Shown: positions 22,544 through 37,700, numbered from the stretch's first letter. The stretch is 62,706 bases of DNA from Azolla pinnata (GCA_037176905.1 JBBBWG010027501.1:1-62706); one strand, 5' to 3'. Notes: generated from the letters alone by a model not told the origin. Made by a program: numbers and translations.

Positions 22544-24361
22544 ATGCCCATGAGGCTTCTTCACTCCCTTCTGCTCTGCAACATCAACAGACCAGGTATA
22601 TTTCGCTCCTACCTCTCCCTTCCACAGGCTTCCATCTCCATCGATGGTCCCATCACAGGCCTGGCCCAGCAGATTTCCCATCCTCGCTCCCCAAAGAGGA
22701 GCTTTGAAGGCTTAGACTTTGTCGCTACTTCTCTTCTCAGAGCGTTTAAGCGATGGACTGGCAATGTGGACCGGGAATTTTATCACGTTTGCCACGCTTG
22801 CCTTCATCAAGATCTACCGTGCAAATTCCTTGTCGAGATGTGGATCGAGGAAGGCCCGGTTGAAAAAGCTTTCAGCTTATATGTCCGTTTGATCGACGGC
22901 GGTGTTGTAAACGCAGAAGACGGTGCTTTTCTTGCCATAGCCAAGTCCTGTGCAGCAAAGAACAATAACAAGCTGGCTGAGAAAATATGTGCTTATCTGT
23001 TGGAGATCGCGATGCCGATTTATGCTCATCTCGGGAATGTTCTTCTCAATCTTCGCTTCAAAAGTAATCCTTTTGACGTTGATGATGTGTGGCGTTTGGT
23101 CGATGCGATATTAGACCGAGATGTAATCACTTGGACGATAATGATCTCAGGCCAATGCAAGAAGGGAAAAGCTACCAAAGCAATGATGCTTTTTGAGCAA
23201 ATGAAAGAAGAAGGGGCGAATCCAGATGCAATGGCCTGTGTTGGTGTTCTTGCTGCGTGTGTTCAAGGAGGAAATCATGTCAAGGGAAGACATGTTCATG
23301 TATGTATCCTTTCAATGGGCCTGTCTAACAATGTACACATTGCAAACACATTGATAGATCTCTATGCTACATTGGGAAGGATAGAGGAGTCTCAAAGGGT
23401 GTTTGATGAAATGGCAAGTCAGGACGCTATATCCTGGAATATTCTCATATCTGGAAATGCTAAGCTTGGTAACCACGAGGAAGCCATAAGGATGTTCTGG
23501 CGCATGTATTGGGATGGCCATAATTGGACTGATGTGACTTTCTTGAACATTCTAGACTCGTTGGGGGATTTGGGAGATCTAAACTTGTGCCGTTATCTCC
23601 ATGTAATTATATTAGCATTGAAATTAAAATCTACTACTTTTGTGGAGAACGCGCTCATTCACACATATTCCAAATGTGGAAGCATAGTAGATGCTAGAAG
23701 AATATTCACAAAGATAAGAAAGCCTGATGTAGCAGCATGGACAGCTATGACCACTGGCTACATGAAGCATGGTCAGCACGTGGATGCCTGGAATTGCTAC
23801 TTGGACATGGTAAAAAGGGGATTCAAGCCGAATGAGATCACATATGTCAATGTGCTAAACGCTTGTACTAGTTTGGGACAAGTTGAGAAGGTGCACAAGC
23901 ACATACATGAAGTAAGGATCACACCCAACATTTTTATGGGGAATGCACTATTAACAATGTATGCAAAGTTTGGGAGGTTGGATTTTGGTTTACAAGTATT
24001 TGATCAAATGCCCTTGAGAAATGTGGTTTCGTGGACCTCAGTGATATCAGCATACATGAAGAATGGGCACATTGATGCTGCTTGTCAAGTTTTTCAATCC
24101 ATGGAATTTGAAGGTGTACAACCAAATGAGGTTACTTTCGTGTGCATGTTGAGTGTATGTACAGCATTGGAATGCTTGGAGCTCGGTCAACGGTTTCATG
24201 ATTATGTTGTTCAATTTGATTTTGAACTTGTTGCTGCCATAAATAATTCTCTTATGGACATGTATATGAAATGTGGGAATTTGGAAGAAGCTTATCATGT
24301 TCTATCTAAACAAAGCGGTATGACAACATGGGCATCATGTGCTGCAGATTACAGTCTCTAG
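22544..24361 (+). CDS. PLS-type pentatricopeptide repeat protein, C-terminally truncated
   Basis: A 605-codon intronless frame. PPR proteins bind organellar RNA, each repeat reading one base; PLS types usually edit or process transcripts. Seen: an Arg/Ser/Leu-rich N-terminus that could target an organelle, then from about residue 200 a run of repeats with signatures such as DVITWTIMISG, NTLIDLYATLG, DAISWNILISG, NALIHTYSKCG, DVAAWTAMTTGYMKHG, NALLTMYAKFG, NVVSWTSVISAYMKNG and NSLMDMYMKCG. There is no E or DYW domain. The frame stops at TAG 24359-24361 inside a repeat, and a further 11 codons (HEDYKAAMDMG) stay open in the same frame before TGA. It may therefore be a decayed or truncated copy rather than an active gene. 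Confidence 0.85.
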   Translation: MPMRLLHSLLLCNINRPGIFRSYLSLPQASISIDGPITGLAQQISHPRSPKRSFEGLDFVATSLLRAFKRWTGNVDREFYHVCHACLHQDLPCKFLVEMWIEEGPVEKAFSLYVRLIDGGVVNAEDGAFLAIAKSCAAKNNNKLAEKICAYLLEIAMPIYAHLGNVLLNLRFKSNPFDVDDVWRLVDAILDRDVITWTIMISGQCKKGKATKAMMLFEQMKEEGANPDAMACVGVLAACVQGGNHVKGRHVHVCILSMGLSNNVHIANTLIDLYATLGRIEESQRVFDEMASQDAISWNILISGNAKLGNHEEAIRMFWRMYWDGHNWTDVTFLNILDSLGDLGDLNLCRYLHVIILALKLKSTTFVENALIHTYSKCGSIVDARRIFTKIRKPDVAAWTAMTTGYMKHGQHVDAWNCYLDMVKRGFKPNEITYVNVLNACTSLGQVEKVHKHIHEVRITPNIFMGNALLTMYAKFGRLDFGLQVFDQMPLRNVVSWTSVISAYMKNGHIDAACQVFQSMEFEGVQPNEVTFVCMLSVCTALECLELGQRFHDYVVQFDFELVAAINNSLMDMYMKCGNLEEAYHVLSKQSGMTTWASCAADYSL

Positions 24362-25771
24362 CATGAGGATTACAAAGCTGCTATGGACATGGGGTGATAT
24401 ATTATTAATATATTGGCCTCATTGTAGCGTATTATTACTATAGCCATCCCTCAGGGCTCTTGGACATCAGAATGGAAAGAGGAACTGAGATAAAACTACA
24501 AACTTGGGTGAACCCAAAGAAGTCGATTGATGCACATATTTTGCACATGGTGTAGATGCAAATGCCCATAATGCTAATTTTCAAGAGGATGGAAGGCTGC
24601 AAGACGAAATGAAGGAAATTTTCTCTTAGTTGGCTTTGTGGTCATAAAATCGAGGTGAAATGTGCGAAGATCAAATGGGTGTGTACACCCTAGCTAGATT
24701 TTGGCCGTGCTTTAACTGGTGCTAAATTATGCAAGTTCATGTAGGTGGTGGAAATATCGTGCTCATGTGATGTTCATGATTCATGCATAATAAAAATGAT
24801 GTGTCTCCGGAATGATGGAGAACACATATAGCTGAATCCAGAGTGTTCCGCAAAAACCATTTCGATGCTTATAATTTTTTTTAATCACTATGCTGTACTT
24901 ACAGATGGCTGAGATGTTATAGTTCCTTGGCCAAGTTTCATAGAACTTACAACATTTTAAATATGGAGGATCCTTGTGATCAGGCATTAAATCAGATGTG
25001 AAACCAAGAATCACAAATCTGATCAGTTGTGCATCTTTTCACGTTCATGGATGCTGACAATCGTACACAGGCTAATTTCAGAAATGAAGAAGTGCATGAT
25101 TTAACACATTGTCTATAGCTACATTTCAACATGTTTTCCCTATTACTCTATTTGCTTTATCAGTGCGATAATTGGCTGTAGAAATCTACCAAGGAACCGA
25201 TTTCTTCATTGAGCAAAGTTTTTTACACAAATTCCTGCATTTACATAAACTTATCCTGCAATGTGCATGATTTCAGGGTAAATTTGCAGGCAACTGTGAA
25301 GAAGGATATACCAAGAACTTTTCGAGTTGCTAAACAAAGAAAGGGAAACTGAGATCCCTAACTTTTACCCCAATTACTACAACTACGAAGACCTACTACC
25401 AACTGCAGAAAGGGGATAACATGACTAGTGTAGGACGACCCTTCCCATTCGGTTATCCCTACAACACTTAATACAACTTTCAAGGAATATATCCTCAATC
25501 TACAATGGTTCTTTTTGCTCATATTCCTGTTTATACACTACATCCAAACAATTTGAAGGATGATGTTTTTTTCCCTTTGTCCACCGCATCCGCACCATTA
25601 GCGAAACTTCAGATGGAATGATGCTACTCCACCCACACCATATGATCAGTAATCTGATCTTTTATGCTCGTGCTGAAATTTTCTCCTTGGCCAAAGCAAG
25701 CCTGCGACAATGGACACGCTTCTAACATTGTGTTAGCCAAGGGCCAGTCCCTACAATAGATAAATAATATT
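24362..25771. other. intergenic, convergent 3' ends
   Basis: Between the PPR stop and the GEX2-like stop. After the short PPR-like tail nothing is recognisable; ORFs are short. It should hold the 3' untranslated regions of both neighbours. Confidence 0.5.
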
Positions 25772-28700
25772 CTAGCTCAACAAATAGAGACTGAATGCGT
25801 ACATTCTTTTCAATTCATGATCCGAGTGCTGGTTGCGAATAGGATTTATTACACTAATCTCTCCGCCTCCACTTGTAGATGGGACCCACAGAGTATTAAA
25901 CACCTGCAAGAAATATAACCATTTTCACCACTACTTCTACAAAATTCCTTGTGTTATGCTCCTAAATAAAGACGAATGGGCAACGCCAATCAAATGAAAG
26001 GAGCTACCTTCGTATTTTGTAGGTTCTGTTCTTCCTTCAGAAAAAAGTCCAAATCAACCTTATCTCGAAGATCTTTGTTACTGTATTCATTTTGATCAAG
26101 CTTCGCTATATAGCAGGGTACCAGAACAAATATAACATATGCACTAATAACCGATGTTATAAATAGCCCAATAGCCAGTAAAACCTTTCCTCTTGAAGGA
26201 CCTAGAGAAAACAAAATACGCAATTGTTACATAAATACACATTGCACTTGGAAGAAATATCCAAAACAATGACATTCCATTGAGCTTTTGAGAATCACAG
26301 AAATAACCATTTATCTATTTTGTAATTACAAAATACTCCTTCAGATAATTGATAATGCAGTATTTCGAAGCACACAGGTTCTTCAGCACTTAGAACAATA
26401 CAGAGGTGTTTAGGCAATTTCAAGGGGTGGTATTTATTTAAAACAAGACACAGCTTTGTATTACTAGGACACAGCTTTGTATTCGGATAGATGTATAAAA
26501 TAAACAGATGGTAGGTATTATATTTCATGATAACTGCATCGGAAATTTAAACCCACCTGCGAATATTTTAAGAGAGTTTCCCATATTTTTCTTTACAGAC
26601 AGAATCAACTTGGAAATTTAAAAAACAAATGAAAAGAATGTTACATACCCTCATGATTATGTGCGGTAAAGACCAAATCAACCTTTGCTTCAGCTGTGAG
26701 CGGTACCGACATATCTTCATTTTTGCAACCATCAGAGCAACCCCATGCTCCTCGATCATTCACTAAAATATGAAGGGTCGCTGCACTATTTCCCTACATG
26801 GATAGCAAATAATTTATGAGCAAAATATCTTTATAGAATCCTTTCTGCAAAGAGAAGCTTTTCTTTTGCCCAAATGAAGTGAGTCGTCAGAGAGAACCCA
26901 ATAGTTCCATGCGATTTGAGAAATTTACACCATCCCCATCATACAAAATGTCCAACTCCAACATGGAGAATGATCTGTTTTCTATTGAATTACATATAAA
27001 GACCAACTCATTCTCATGTTCAAGATAATTTCATTCAGTTTTGAATTCAAGCGTAAAAGAACAATATAGAATTGACTAAAAATGGATTATTTTCATTGTG
27101 TCAGTATTACAAATAAAGTTGCTAAGGTTTTTCTTTTTAAGCGAGACAGGAACTTTGACCTCATCAAAACCATAGTTTTCAAACCTAAGTATTACATCTA
27201 ACAATCGCACCACATTAAAGGTATAGGTACTTACTTGATACGTGATGGTCTTTATGGCATTATTTGAGTCATTGACATTCAAGTAGAACTGAATTCCTTG
27301 GGCATTCACGGTCATAAAATCAGAAACCTCTTGGTTAGAAGGTTTGTAGGATTCCCAGATGCCAGTACTTCCACGAAATACTTTAAGTTCTTGGAGGGCA
27401 ATTGTAGGCAATGTTATATAAATGTCACCAACATTCACTCCTATGAGGACTTGAAGTTGTAGCTCCTCCCCAAAATCTATGAAAATTGCAGGAAAAAACA
27501 TCAGCACGTAAACATATAGGAGGTGTTCAAATTTGAGAGAATTTAACTTTAAGTCGGCACAAAACCAAAATATATCTTTAAGTTTGGAGAAGCTACCATA
27601 ATATTCTTGTAGTATCTTTTGTACCATAAAGGGGTATTTAGAGAAATACTGAGAGCTTTTACGTTTAGTACAACATGCAGATGTCCTGACATCTTACCAG
27701 AAAACGTTAAGGGTACCTCAGTACTTTCCCATCAACTTTACCTTTAGGATCCATTTCATCTGGATCACCAACTGTTATGAGTTCATTGCCTTGGTCAAAA
27801 CTTCTGATACTATTATTCTCATAGAAGCCATATTTCATTCCACCACTTCGATCAACCAACAATTTATATGGAGCAATAATGTACGGTGGATTATTGACTG
27901 GCTTTATGATTAGATCTATACTTGTATCCGCATTATTATCGTATGGATCTATCACCAGTAATGTGAGCAAATCTCTACCATTGAAATTTCTGGGCCTACG
28001 AAATCGAAGTCATTTAAGGATGGAAATCGTAATAAGGATGGTATATGGACAGATCATTACATTTACGCACAATATGTAAACGTATGCAAAGAAATCAAGG
28101 AATTATCCGCAAACGGTGAAACTGATATTTATGCAAAAATTAATTGTATAATAATGCTGGAGTTAACGTGCCTTTATAATGACACCCAGATTTATGAGAT
28201 TCAATTCAATTATCATACTAAATTCATGATTGGCTAATTAGCTTCTAACATCAATCAAGGATAAAGATTAATCTATTGATTTTCACTTTCATTTTTTTTC
28301 AGTGTTTGCACCACTGTGAAACAAGATGTCAGTGATGTTTCGAGAAATAATAGTTATCCCAAAGCATCATATTCCACATAAAGAAACTTGGAAACATCAT
28401 ACCCGATATAAATGAGCATTTGTATAGCTTCATTCACCACATTTAGGGAGCCCACAAAAGTGATATTACTTGTTGCATTCCTTGCCTCCCCAACGGGCAT
28501 CCATAATTTCGAATCATCTGCTCCCAGATAGAGTGTTCCATAATCAACATGTACATTCACTGTTAATATGGATAATTCATTCCAATATGATATAACGATA
28601 CTATTCCCAATCCTATATAAAGACCACAAAGTTATCAATATCACCTAATTCAACCATCAGTTCACAATTAATTAATGACACCAAAACACCAAATGCTCAC

Positions 28701-31700
28701 CGGTTAAAATCTATTGGATAGTCTTCAAGGCCTGTCACAACACGAGATACCAGATCTATCTTTGGTAATCTAGGACTAATGGTTATATACACTTCTCCGT
28801 TATCATAAAGATTTTGACTATTTTGTATTGTGTACATACACATATCATCTCCAACATACTCTGGAAGTGAGATATATACTAACATTTGTTGATAAATCAG
28901 ACACTTTCCATGCTTCGCTTCCTAAAAAAACGTACATAGTTTTGTGGTTACAATAGGTAGGAAACATCGTGCTTTTTTTCCAACCAAAAGTTCTATACCA
29001 TCAAATAGAACATATCCATTCTAGTTCTGACGTTATGGATTTTGCAGGAAAAATTGAAGTTTCTCTTATATGGAAAAAATCTTATATGCTTTTGTGATCC
29101 AAGGTGGGAAATGTCATGCTTGTTGCCAAACAAAAATTCTATAACACCAAATAGAACATATTCATCTTAGTAAAATCGAAGTTTCTCTTGCTGTTGGTAG
29201 GTTGAAATATTGTAACAAAATGTTGATAGCAAAAAACCCCAATTCAAGATAGTAGCAAAATTTGGAACAAAAGTAATTTTTAGCGATGATTATCTTGAAA
29301 AAGTATGTCAGCAAGAGTAAAATAGACCCATGATTCATTCCGGTAAACTAATATGAGGCCATCACATGAGTTACATTCTTATGCATTGAAAAGATGTAGA
29401 GTAGGCCATATTATAGACCGATGAAGTTCCACCAAACTAATTAAGGACCATGACACCAGTTATCATAGGCATAGCAAAAGAACTGTGGATGAATAAGAGA
29501 ACAAAGATATCAAAACCAATCAACTTACCTGAAATAGTAATGCCAGGAAAAAGGGAGAAAATAAAAAGCAAAGTGAAGCCTAGCATATGCTGAAGAAAGA
29601 AACCGAGGTGCTTTTCTTTTAAACAAGATACAACTTTGTATTAAAAAAACAGAAACGAAACCGAGGTGCTTGTTTTAACTAACATTTATTGTTTTTACAT
29701 GAAACATCTTATTGGTAGACAGGCTGATGATGTGCATAATATTTGAACCCCATTTTAGAGCACACACCTGAGAGACTTTGTAAAGCAAAAGGGTGCCAAC
29801 TCCACTTACGTCATTTGACAGTACATCAATAATTGCAACTTCTCCTTGAATAATGCTTGAATTATCCTGATTTGTAAGTGGGTAGTCCGCTACACTCCAA
29901 GCAAGTGTAGACATTGCGTAAGTACAGTGGTTCCAAAAAGCTTCAAAAAATCCAAATTCTTGGGTACATATGTTTTACAATAAACTAAGGTTCACAAAAT
30001 ATCGTTTGAGTAAATATACAGCAAATAATGAAATCCTCACCTGACAAGGCACTGTCAGTCATGGAGCAATCTGCTATGAAATCTGTTTTATATTGAATTC
30101 TGATCATGTACTCTTCTCTTGCATAAGGCTTGTAAGCTGCCAGATAAGTTCCCATTCCAGTATCTATAATATCGGCTTCACTGTAGTTTCCTGTCGTTGA
30201 GTTCACAACTAAATCCAAAAGCGAAGCTTGTCCAGGGATACCATAGCCTAAGCTATCATTGATCATTATATGTATGTAGTTCCAAACTCCAATCCGTGCT
30301 TGGCCTTGGTACTTATCCTTGTAACATTCACACATTGACGTGTCAACAACACCTTCATGCATAAACCCAACAAAATAAATGTAAGTTTTTCTAATCTGAA
30401 GAAAATCTTTTGATAATTCAATGGCAGAAATTTCAGTGTATGTGAGTTACGAATCTTGGAAGTGCAGACAACAAGATTCTTACACAGCTTTTAATTACTT
30501 ACAATATGTCTGTATCATGATACAGCATTTTGGGATGCCTCTTGTTTGGCCTTACTGGCAATTTTGGCCCCTTAAAGGACATTCATATACGTATTTTCCA
30601 TCTTATATTTCTATAACAGGTTGACAATTTGGAATTCCTATGGTCCTCTGGAAAAAGTGAACATGGACTATGACATAAACTTTCTTTAACTTGAGAAAAA
30701 TTACACTATAGTGTCGGCAGCAACTAACTCACATTCCCTCCTATGGGACGGAAATGCATCAATATGGTACATACTGATGGTGGCCTCACGGAAGTCCTAG
30801 CAGCATTGCTATAGACCCACAAGAAAACCTGGAACAACTTCTACTCGCAAAATATTTGATGCAAGTATATGAAGGTCATTTAGGCAAATGTCATCACATT
30901 TCCTCTTCAATAGTACTTAATACAATGGCTTTTCTTTTTTAATAAGATACAGCTTTGTATTAATAGGCCATAGAAAATACAAGGAAGTTTCAATCATAGT
31001 CATCAGACTGATAGTACTAGAAGCTGACTGCCTATATCCAGGAATTGTCTTAGTGTCCATCATGTATCTGTTCATATACCACGGCTTTTGCAAACAAATA
31101 TTTATTTTTAACACATGCATTTACTTCTGTAGAATATCTTCACCTGGATCCACTATCATGATGTAAGGTGTACCATCGTTGAGTAATACATTAGTCCACA
31201 AAACATATACTTCATAATTTCCTGGTCCAAGAGTAAATGTAGCTTCAAAAGACCCAGGAGTGGCTCCTGGGTTCATAGTCACATTAAATGTCGTCGTTGA
31301 ATTGGTGATTGCCATCACTTCATAAATACTGTCTGAACTAATTCTGAAGCTGTCAGGAGGATCTTTGTTTTTATACTTAACAAGTGCCGAAACAGATGTC
31401 GGGGGAGAATTTGCAGGTTTTCCTTCACTATCTCGGAGCTCTACAGAAAATTTGTTCGGCTTTCCTGCTATACCTACATTCTGCTCAAACCCAGACACCA
31501 CTGAAGCATTTGGATCAATGCTACCTACGTTGCCAGAAAACAAGATAAAAGATCCCAAAATTTATCCCGTTTTATTCACCGAGATTAATTATGAACTTTT
31601 CATTCTCATGAAAAAAAGATGAAAATTTGATCATGAACTTGAAAAGGCATAAATTCATCCCATCTACATCCATTATGAAATGATATCGCCATTTTCATCA

Positions 31701-34700
31701 TGGAATTAGTTCCTAACAATATTAGTCCAGCTTCAACTAGTTCTGTTTACCTTCAAAGACCTGGAATGTGTAAGGACATGATCCTATATTTTGAAGAGAT
31801 GAATCTTTTATATAGACCTTGAATTTCCCAGGATCTCCTGTAGTAAATGACAAGACCTGAATCCAGTTTAGAGTTTCATGACGGGTAATAGTCATGTCAG
31901 GAAAAGGATAAGGGTCCATTGAGTCCTCGTTGTAAATCAGGGCCTGCAATTTTCCATCATCTATAGATATTGCATTCATGTATGCATCTCGGGTGTATAT
32001 ATATAGCTTGGCTGATGCATAGACTTGAAATATTGAAACCCCATACTGCCATTCTGCTGTTGTATTTAATGTTGCAAGTGGACCTGTTACATAGTCATTT
32101 GATTTTAGAAAGCAATATTCAATCAGTAGTCTATATTATGCTGAGTATTTAAATTAGGATACTAAATGAATACTGCATAGTATGGTTGAAAATAGAATCA
32201 TACGATGTATATACAATGCAACATCTGTTATATGCACGCAAAGGATACTGGTATGTCCTCACACTCTAAAATATGTTTCCAAACCATACACAGAGGGATC
32301 ATTGTCAGAATAAGAATATATGAAGTATCCTAATTAAGTACAATGAAGGTATTACATAAGCTAATTAGGGGAGGCTGATTCTGTGGCAATGCAAGAAAGT
32401 GAATTTGTGATTATACAAGTTTTAAAAAAAGTTCTTAATAGCCTTACGTTCATAAAAAGATCAGGAATCTATACTGTACATAAAAGAGGATGACCTGGAT
32501 AGACAGTCAAATGAAATGGTGATCCTTGTATTTCTAGATATTTCGCATCCATCACACGAACTGAGGTATTTCCAGATACTGTAACAGGAAACGTTACAAT
32601 TTCATAACCTGATTTCAGCTCTATGTGTGTTATCTTATACTCTACTATCTTAGTTGCTTCCTGGCCTGAAATATTGAGAAACAATGGTCTGTTTAGTCCT
32701 GTTAGATTGTTGTTGAATGCATCCCTGAATTCAATAAGAAGATTAGCTGAATCTCCAGCATCAAACGTATTGATTCCATTGAACCATGTCCCGACACAGT
32801 TGATTGATGATACTTTTCCTGCAAAGTAGAGAATATGTAAACTTTCTCGCAAACGATATAAACCATCATGAAAATTAAGCTTTTTGGAGTGCACAATAAA
32901 ATCGAAAAATCATACAAGTTTTCATAAATTTTGTTAAATATCATTCATGTTTGTTTTCCTGCGAGATGAGGCAGCATTCATTTAATGGGCTGTACCACTC
33001 ATCCACAGTGGCTCGCAGTTCACTATTAGGTGATTAAGGCTGGAAGGGGAACGATAGAAGCTTAGAGCAGCTCTTTGAAGACAGGAAGGGAAAAATAGAA
33101 AGAAGTATTGTACCTGCAACTATTGAAAAAGGAAAAGGTGAGCCTTTGATGTCCTCTGAAATAACTTGAACATGTAAATGGTAATTTCCAGCAAGGACAG
33201 CAAAGAAAGTCACATTAATGTAGCCACTCATAACATCCGGGACAATTACTAAATCATAAACTCCTTTTACATCATTCGAGGAGCTAGTGAAAGCCTTCAA
33301 TCCATAGCTATGGTTATGCCCACTTGATAACTTGATGCTGTTATTGTTTATATCCATCAGAAGTATTTGAAATGACCCTACTGAACCAGCTTCAAAAATA
33401 TTAGTGCTATCTGGCCATCGACTGATGCAATTATTAGCATTCACATATCCTGCAGTACAGTGAAATATATCAATATATATATATATATATGACACGGTGA
33501 TGAAAAGACTAGTGATCTTTCGGATTTTCGTACTGAGTTAAATAATCACAATTCAGTAGAAGAAAATATTATCCTGACGCGGAGTAACAAAATTAAGGAT
33601 GAAAAAGACTAGTGATCATTCTGATTTTCTAAGTAAATTAAATAGTCACAATTCAGTAGAAGAAAATATTATCCGACTTAGAAGCTTTACTTTTGATCAT
33701 CGATAGATATTAGAATGTCAGTATTACCAGCAGTGACAATAAAATGGAAGGGTGATCCAATGATATCATTTTGAGCATTATCATTAACATGTAGTAAAAA
33801 CGTTCCAGAAACTGTAGTAATGAAAGTAATATTATCGTGCCTTGAAAAGCCATCAATTCCATTTCCTTCACTAGGCAAGCTCCCATCCGCATTTGTTATA
33901 TGATAGGATAAAATCTCACTGACATCAGAACTTATTTTGTTCCGATATACATCATATCGTTGAACCAGAAGGGTAGCACTTTGTCCAGCGAAAAATGTAT
34001 TGGTATTGTCCAACCAGGAACCTTGACAATATCCACCAAATATTGACCCTACAGATAGGCATACAAAGAAATAAGATGTAAGACAAAGAAAATATTAGAT
34101 ATGTAAGAAACAAAAACAAATCTAGTACAGATATGTGTGATTCGAAAATTGCAAACTTGTATAAACAGATGATGAAGATACGTCAGAGCTACTGTAGCAG
34201 TTAAAAACCTTGACACGCCAACTATCAACAATATGTATAAACTCATCCTAAATTGACCTTAACAAAGAATAAACATGAAGCACGAATACCTGCTACTACA
34301 GTGAAGGGGAAGGGTGAGCCTTCAATTCCAGCATTGCTGTTTCCAACAAATAGTGAATAGTTCCCAGATGAAGTAATCTTGAACTCAATGATTCCGTAGG
34401 AAGAGCTCGTCCAAGGGACAAAGTTAATGGTTCCTGCATATTTCTCGATGGACGATCGACTAACATTTACGGAAAATTGGGTATATGGAAATATTGGTTG
34501 AACGAGCCTATTATTGGTATCTCTGAATAGAACTTTGAAAAGCATTTGCTTCCCTGCCATAAAGATATTTGTGCCGTTCATCCATTCACCAACACAATTG
34601 GGAATTGATAACTTACCTGAAGAGCACTCAACTCAGAAAGAAAGTTTCATTCATCTGCACAATCACTACTTACAACAGAAAAAATTCTTGGAATACCTTG

Positions 34701-37700
34701 AAAGCTTGTGAAATGAAATGGGGAGCCAATAATACTTCCTGTACCATTTGTGATAGAAAGTGAACAATTTGAAGTGAAATTAACAAAAAAAGCAATTTTC
34801 ACATAACTAGAATCAGGTCCTGTTAAGATATCAACTTTGACTGGTGATGTAAACTGTCCATCATTGCAGCTCACAGAACTCTCCAAATTCTCTGGAACAC
34901 CATCAGATGCCGCAATTCTATTGCCATAGATATCGATCAACTTAGCATGCAAAACTGCTTGATCTCCAACTTCAAAATCATTCTTAAATCCTTCCCAGGG
35001 TCCACCACTTGAGACATCACATGATAAAATCCCTGTTTCGCGAAGCCCATTGATATATGTGAGTCATCATATACCATGACTTAGTGATCACTCCATTAGA
35101 AAAGGCCATAACATGAAGAATTCAAGTACCTGCAGATATAGTGAAAAGAAAAGGGGACCCAGAAATATTTGTATTGTTGTATTTCACCCATAATGCATAT
35201 CTCCCAGCTTTAGTTATTTTAAATTTGATCGTTTCATTAATGCCTCCTCCTTCAAGTGTAGATGTAACTTGTGAAAATGTTGTGTTACTAACTTCTTCTA
35301 TAAAAGAAACGTTAAAGTTGACAAAGCCGCTACAAATATTTCCATAGGAATCGTGAAAGATCACATGCAAAGCTGCTTCACTACCAGCCACAAATTTGCT
35401 AGAATTGTTTGGCCAAACTCCATTACATTTTGCAATCGATATTGGGCCTAACAAAAAAAAGGAAGGAAATAAATCTTCTAGTTAGAATTCTCCATTCGTC
35501 AAATCATCTTCGTACATGTTATTACTGATGCATGCATCTCAAAAGTAGTACCCATAAACATTAGCATAAACATTACCCATGAAGAATATGTTTCGATGAT
35601 CACAAATTGTTGGTTAACTGAATTCAAATCAACAGTACGATCTATGAGACATAATGTAGGACGAATTATATAAATTTTTCATAGTTTTCTGCATGCTCAT
35701 ATTGCTGTAAATCTCAGATAATATACTAACCAGGTATTACTGTGTATAAAAACGGTGAACCTTCGATCTCTATACCAGCTCCATCACCGATATGAAGCAA
35801 AGAATTCCCAGCCATAGTAGGTACAGTGAATGTGATTCTCTTTTGAACTGAATTTACTCCAAATAGGATTGAAGTGCTTACATTGTCCTTATTCACAGTC
35901 CAAAGATGCAGGGTGATGAATGGGTATGGCTTGGAAGTCAGATTTTTAATTATATTACCATACTTATCTTTTGGAGACACCTTCAAAGCAGCTAAGCTAG
36001 AGGGAGGAAAAGTACTGGTGTTATTCAGCCATGATGCATTGTACAAAGGCACAAAAGGATCACCTGTGGATTAATTTTGAAGAAGGATAGTTAGAGATTG
36101 ATATAAAACCAATACTGCTTTAGCTTTCCAAAAGAAAATACAACTGATACACACTCTCATTCATTTTCCTTCAAAGAAGTCAGTACATCTCCTTTCTTTC
36201 TTGCAACTACATCTACATGTCTTTATCTAACATATCATTACTTCATTGATTGTACAAGTGAACCAACCAGCCAGTACACTATGTAAACTCTTCATCCAAC
36301 AACAAAGATCATGGTAACTCGTATATTTAACTTTATTTCTGGTATGCCACTCGGAATGTTTCAAGTAAAGGCTATGACAAAGCAGTGTTTGAAGAAATTC
36401 TCAGAAGTATCATTTGTTGATATAGAAAAAGTACAAGTTCAAGCTTACAGAATTATCTGTACCTGGAATGACGTTGATTGTGGAAGGCGAACCCCTTATT
36501 TGAGCTTGACTGGAACTAATTTGTTTTAGATTTAGTTGACCTCCAGTACTGGCAACGTATATGCTTGTTGCTTGTTGGTATCCATTGACACGTAAAATAT
36601 AGGAACCTACAGTTATGAAGCAGAAGCTAACAATTTCATGGCCAGAACCTCGTTCCGATAAGCTTGTGAGATTCTGCGATGAAACTATGTGATTAGTTGC
36701 TACAAAAGTAAATGCATAGTTCAGCTCAGCTTGACCCACCCTTCCATTGGCCTTGCTAACAGTGTTATTGTATGCATCATTAAGAAGAACATCAAAGATA
36801 ATATTTTCTCCCACTGTGTAATTTGACTTAGTGTTTGTCAAGCTGCCTATACAATATGGAAGATATATGGGTCCTGCATTGTGACGTGAAAACAGATTAG
36901 ACAAATATTTTTTCTTCACATTCTTTCTGAGCTCATATTTGTTAATATGATTTCAAATTTTGCATGCATTACTTTTAAAAAAACCTAATATGCATAGAAC
37001 TCTAGCTAAAGATTCCTACAAGAAGGAAGTGATCTCTCTTGAATACAAGGGTCTTAATAAGGTATACATATACAAACGCACACTCACTAATTGATTTCAC
37101 ACCAAGGTGATAAGTACATGATTGAATATTTTGTGGTTTATGGATACAATGAATATATAAGTAGTACCTGGGATTATTTGGTAAGATATAAAATTGCTGA
37201 TAAAAGTGCCATTTATAACAATAATACCAGAAAACTCTCCTACGTGTGAGCATACTTGAGACATCTCAAGGCGACCTAACTGCTCTGTCACTGTGTAACC
37301 CATACGGTAGCAACGTGAGCCAACACTTTCAGATATTTGAAAGTTTACTGTGTAATTTGCTTTCTGTAAATCTAGTGGGTTCATAGAAGCATCCATTACA
37401 TCCACAACTTGATGCATCGGTTGTCCTGCTTCAAATATGCTCACATTGTTCTTCCATGCCACACGGACATAAGAAGAAAGAATAGAACCTAGAAGCCAGT
37501 CGTGAGTGGTTCTTTTTAGACTAAAAGAAAATAAAACAACACCATGCTTAATTCTTAAAATAGAAAGATGAGAATGATGATTTTTAATGAAAGAAAATTT
37601 TGATTAGCTAGACAATTCGGCATAGTAACAAAAATGAACGTGTCAACATATTCACGGACTTTGTTTATAGAATAATCATTGCCAGAAGCATTTATATTTT

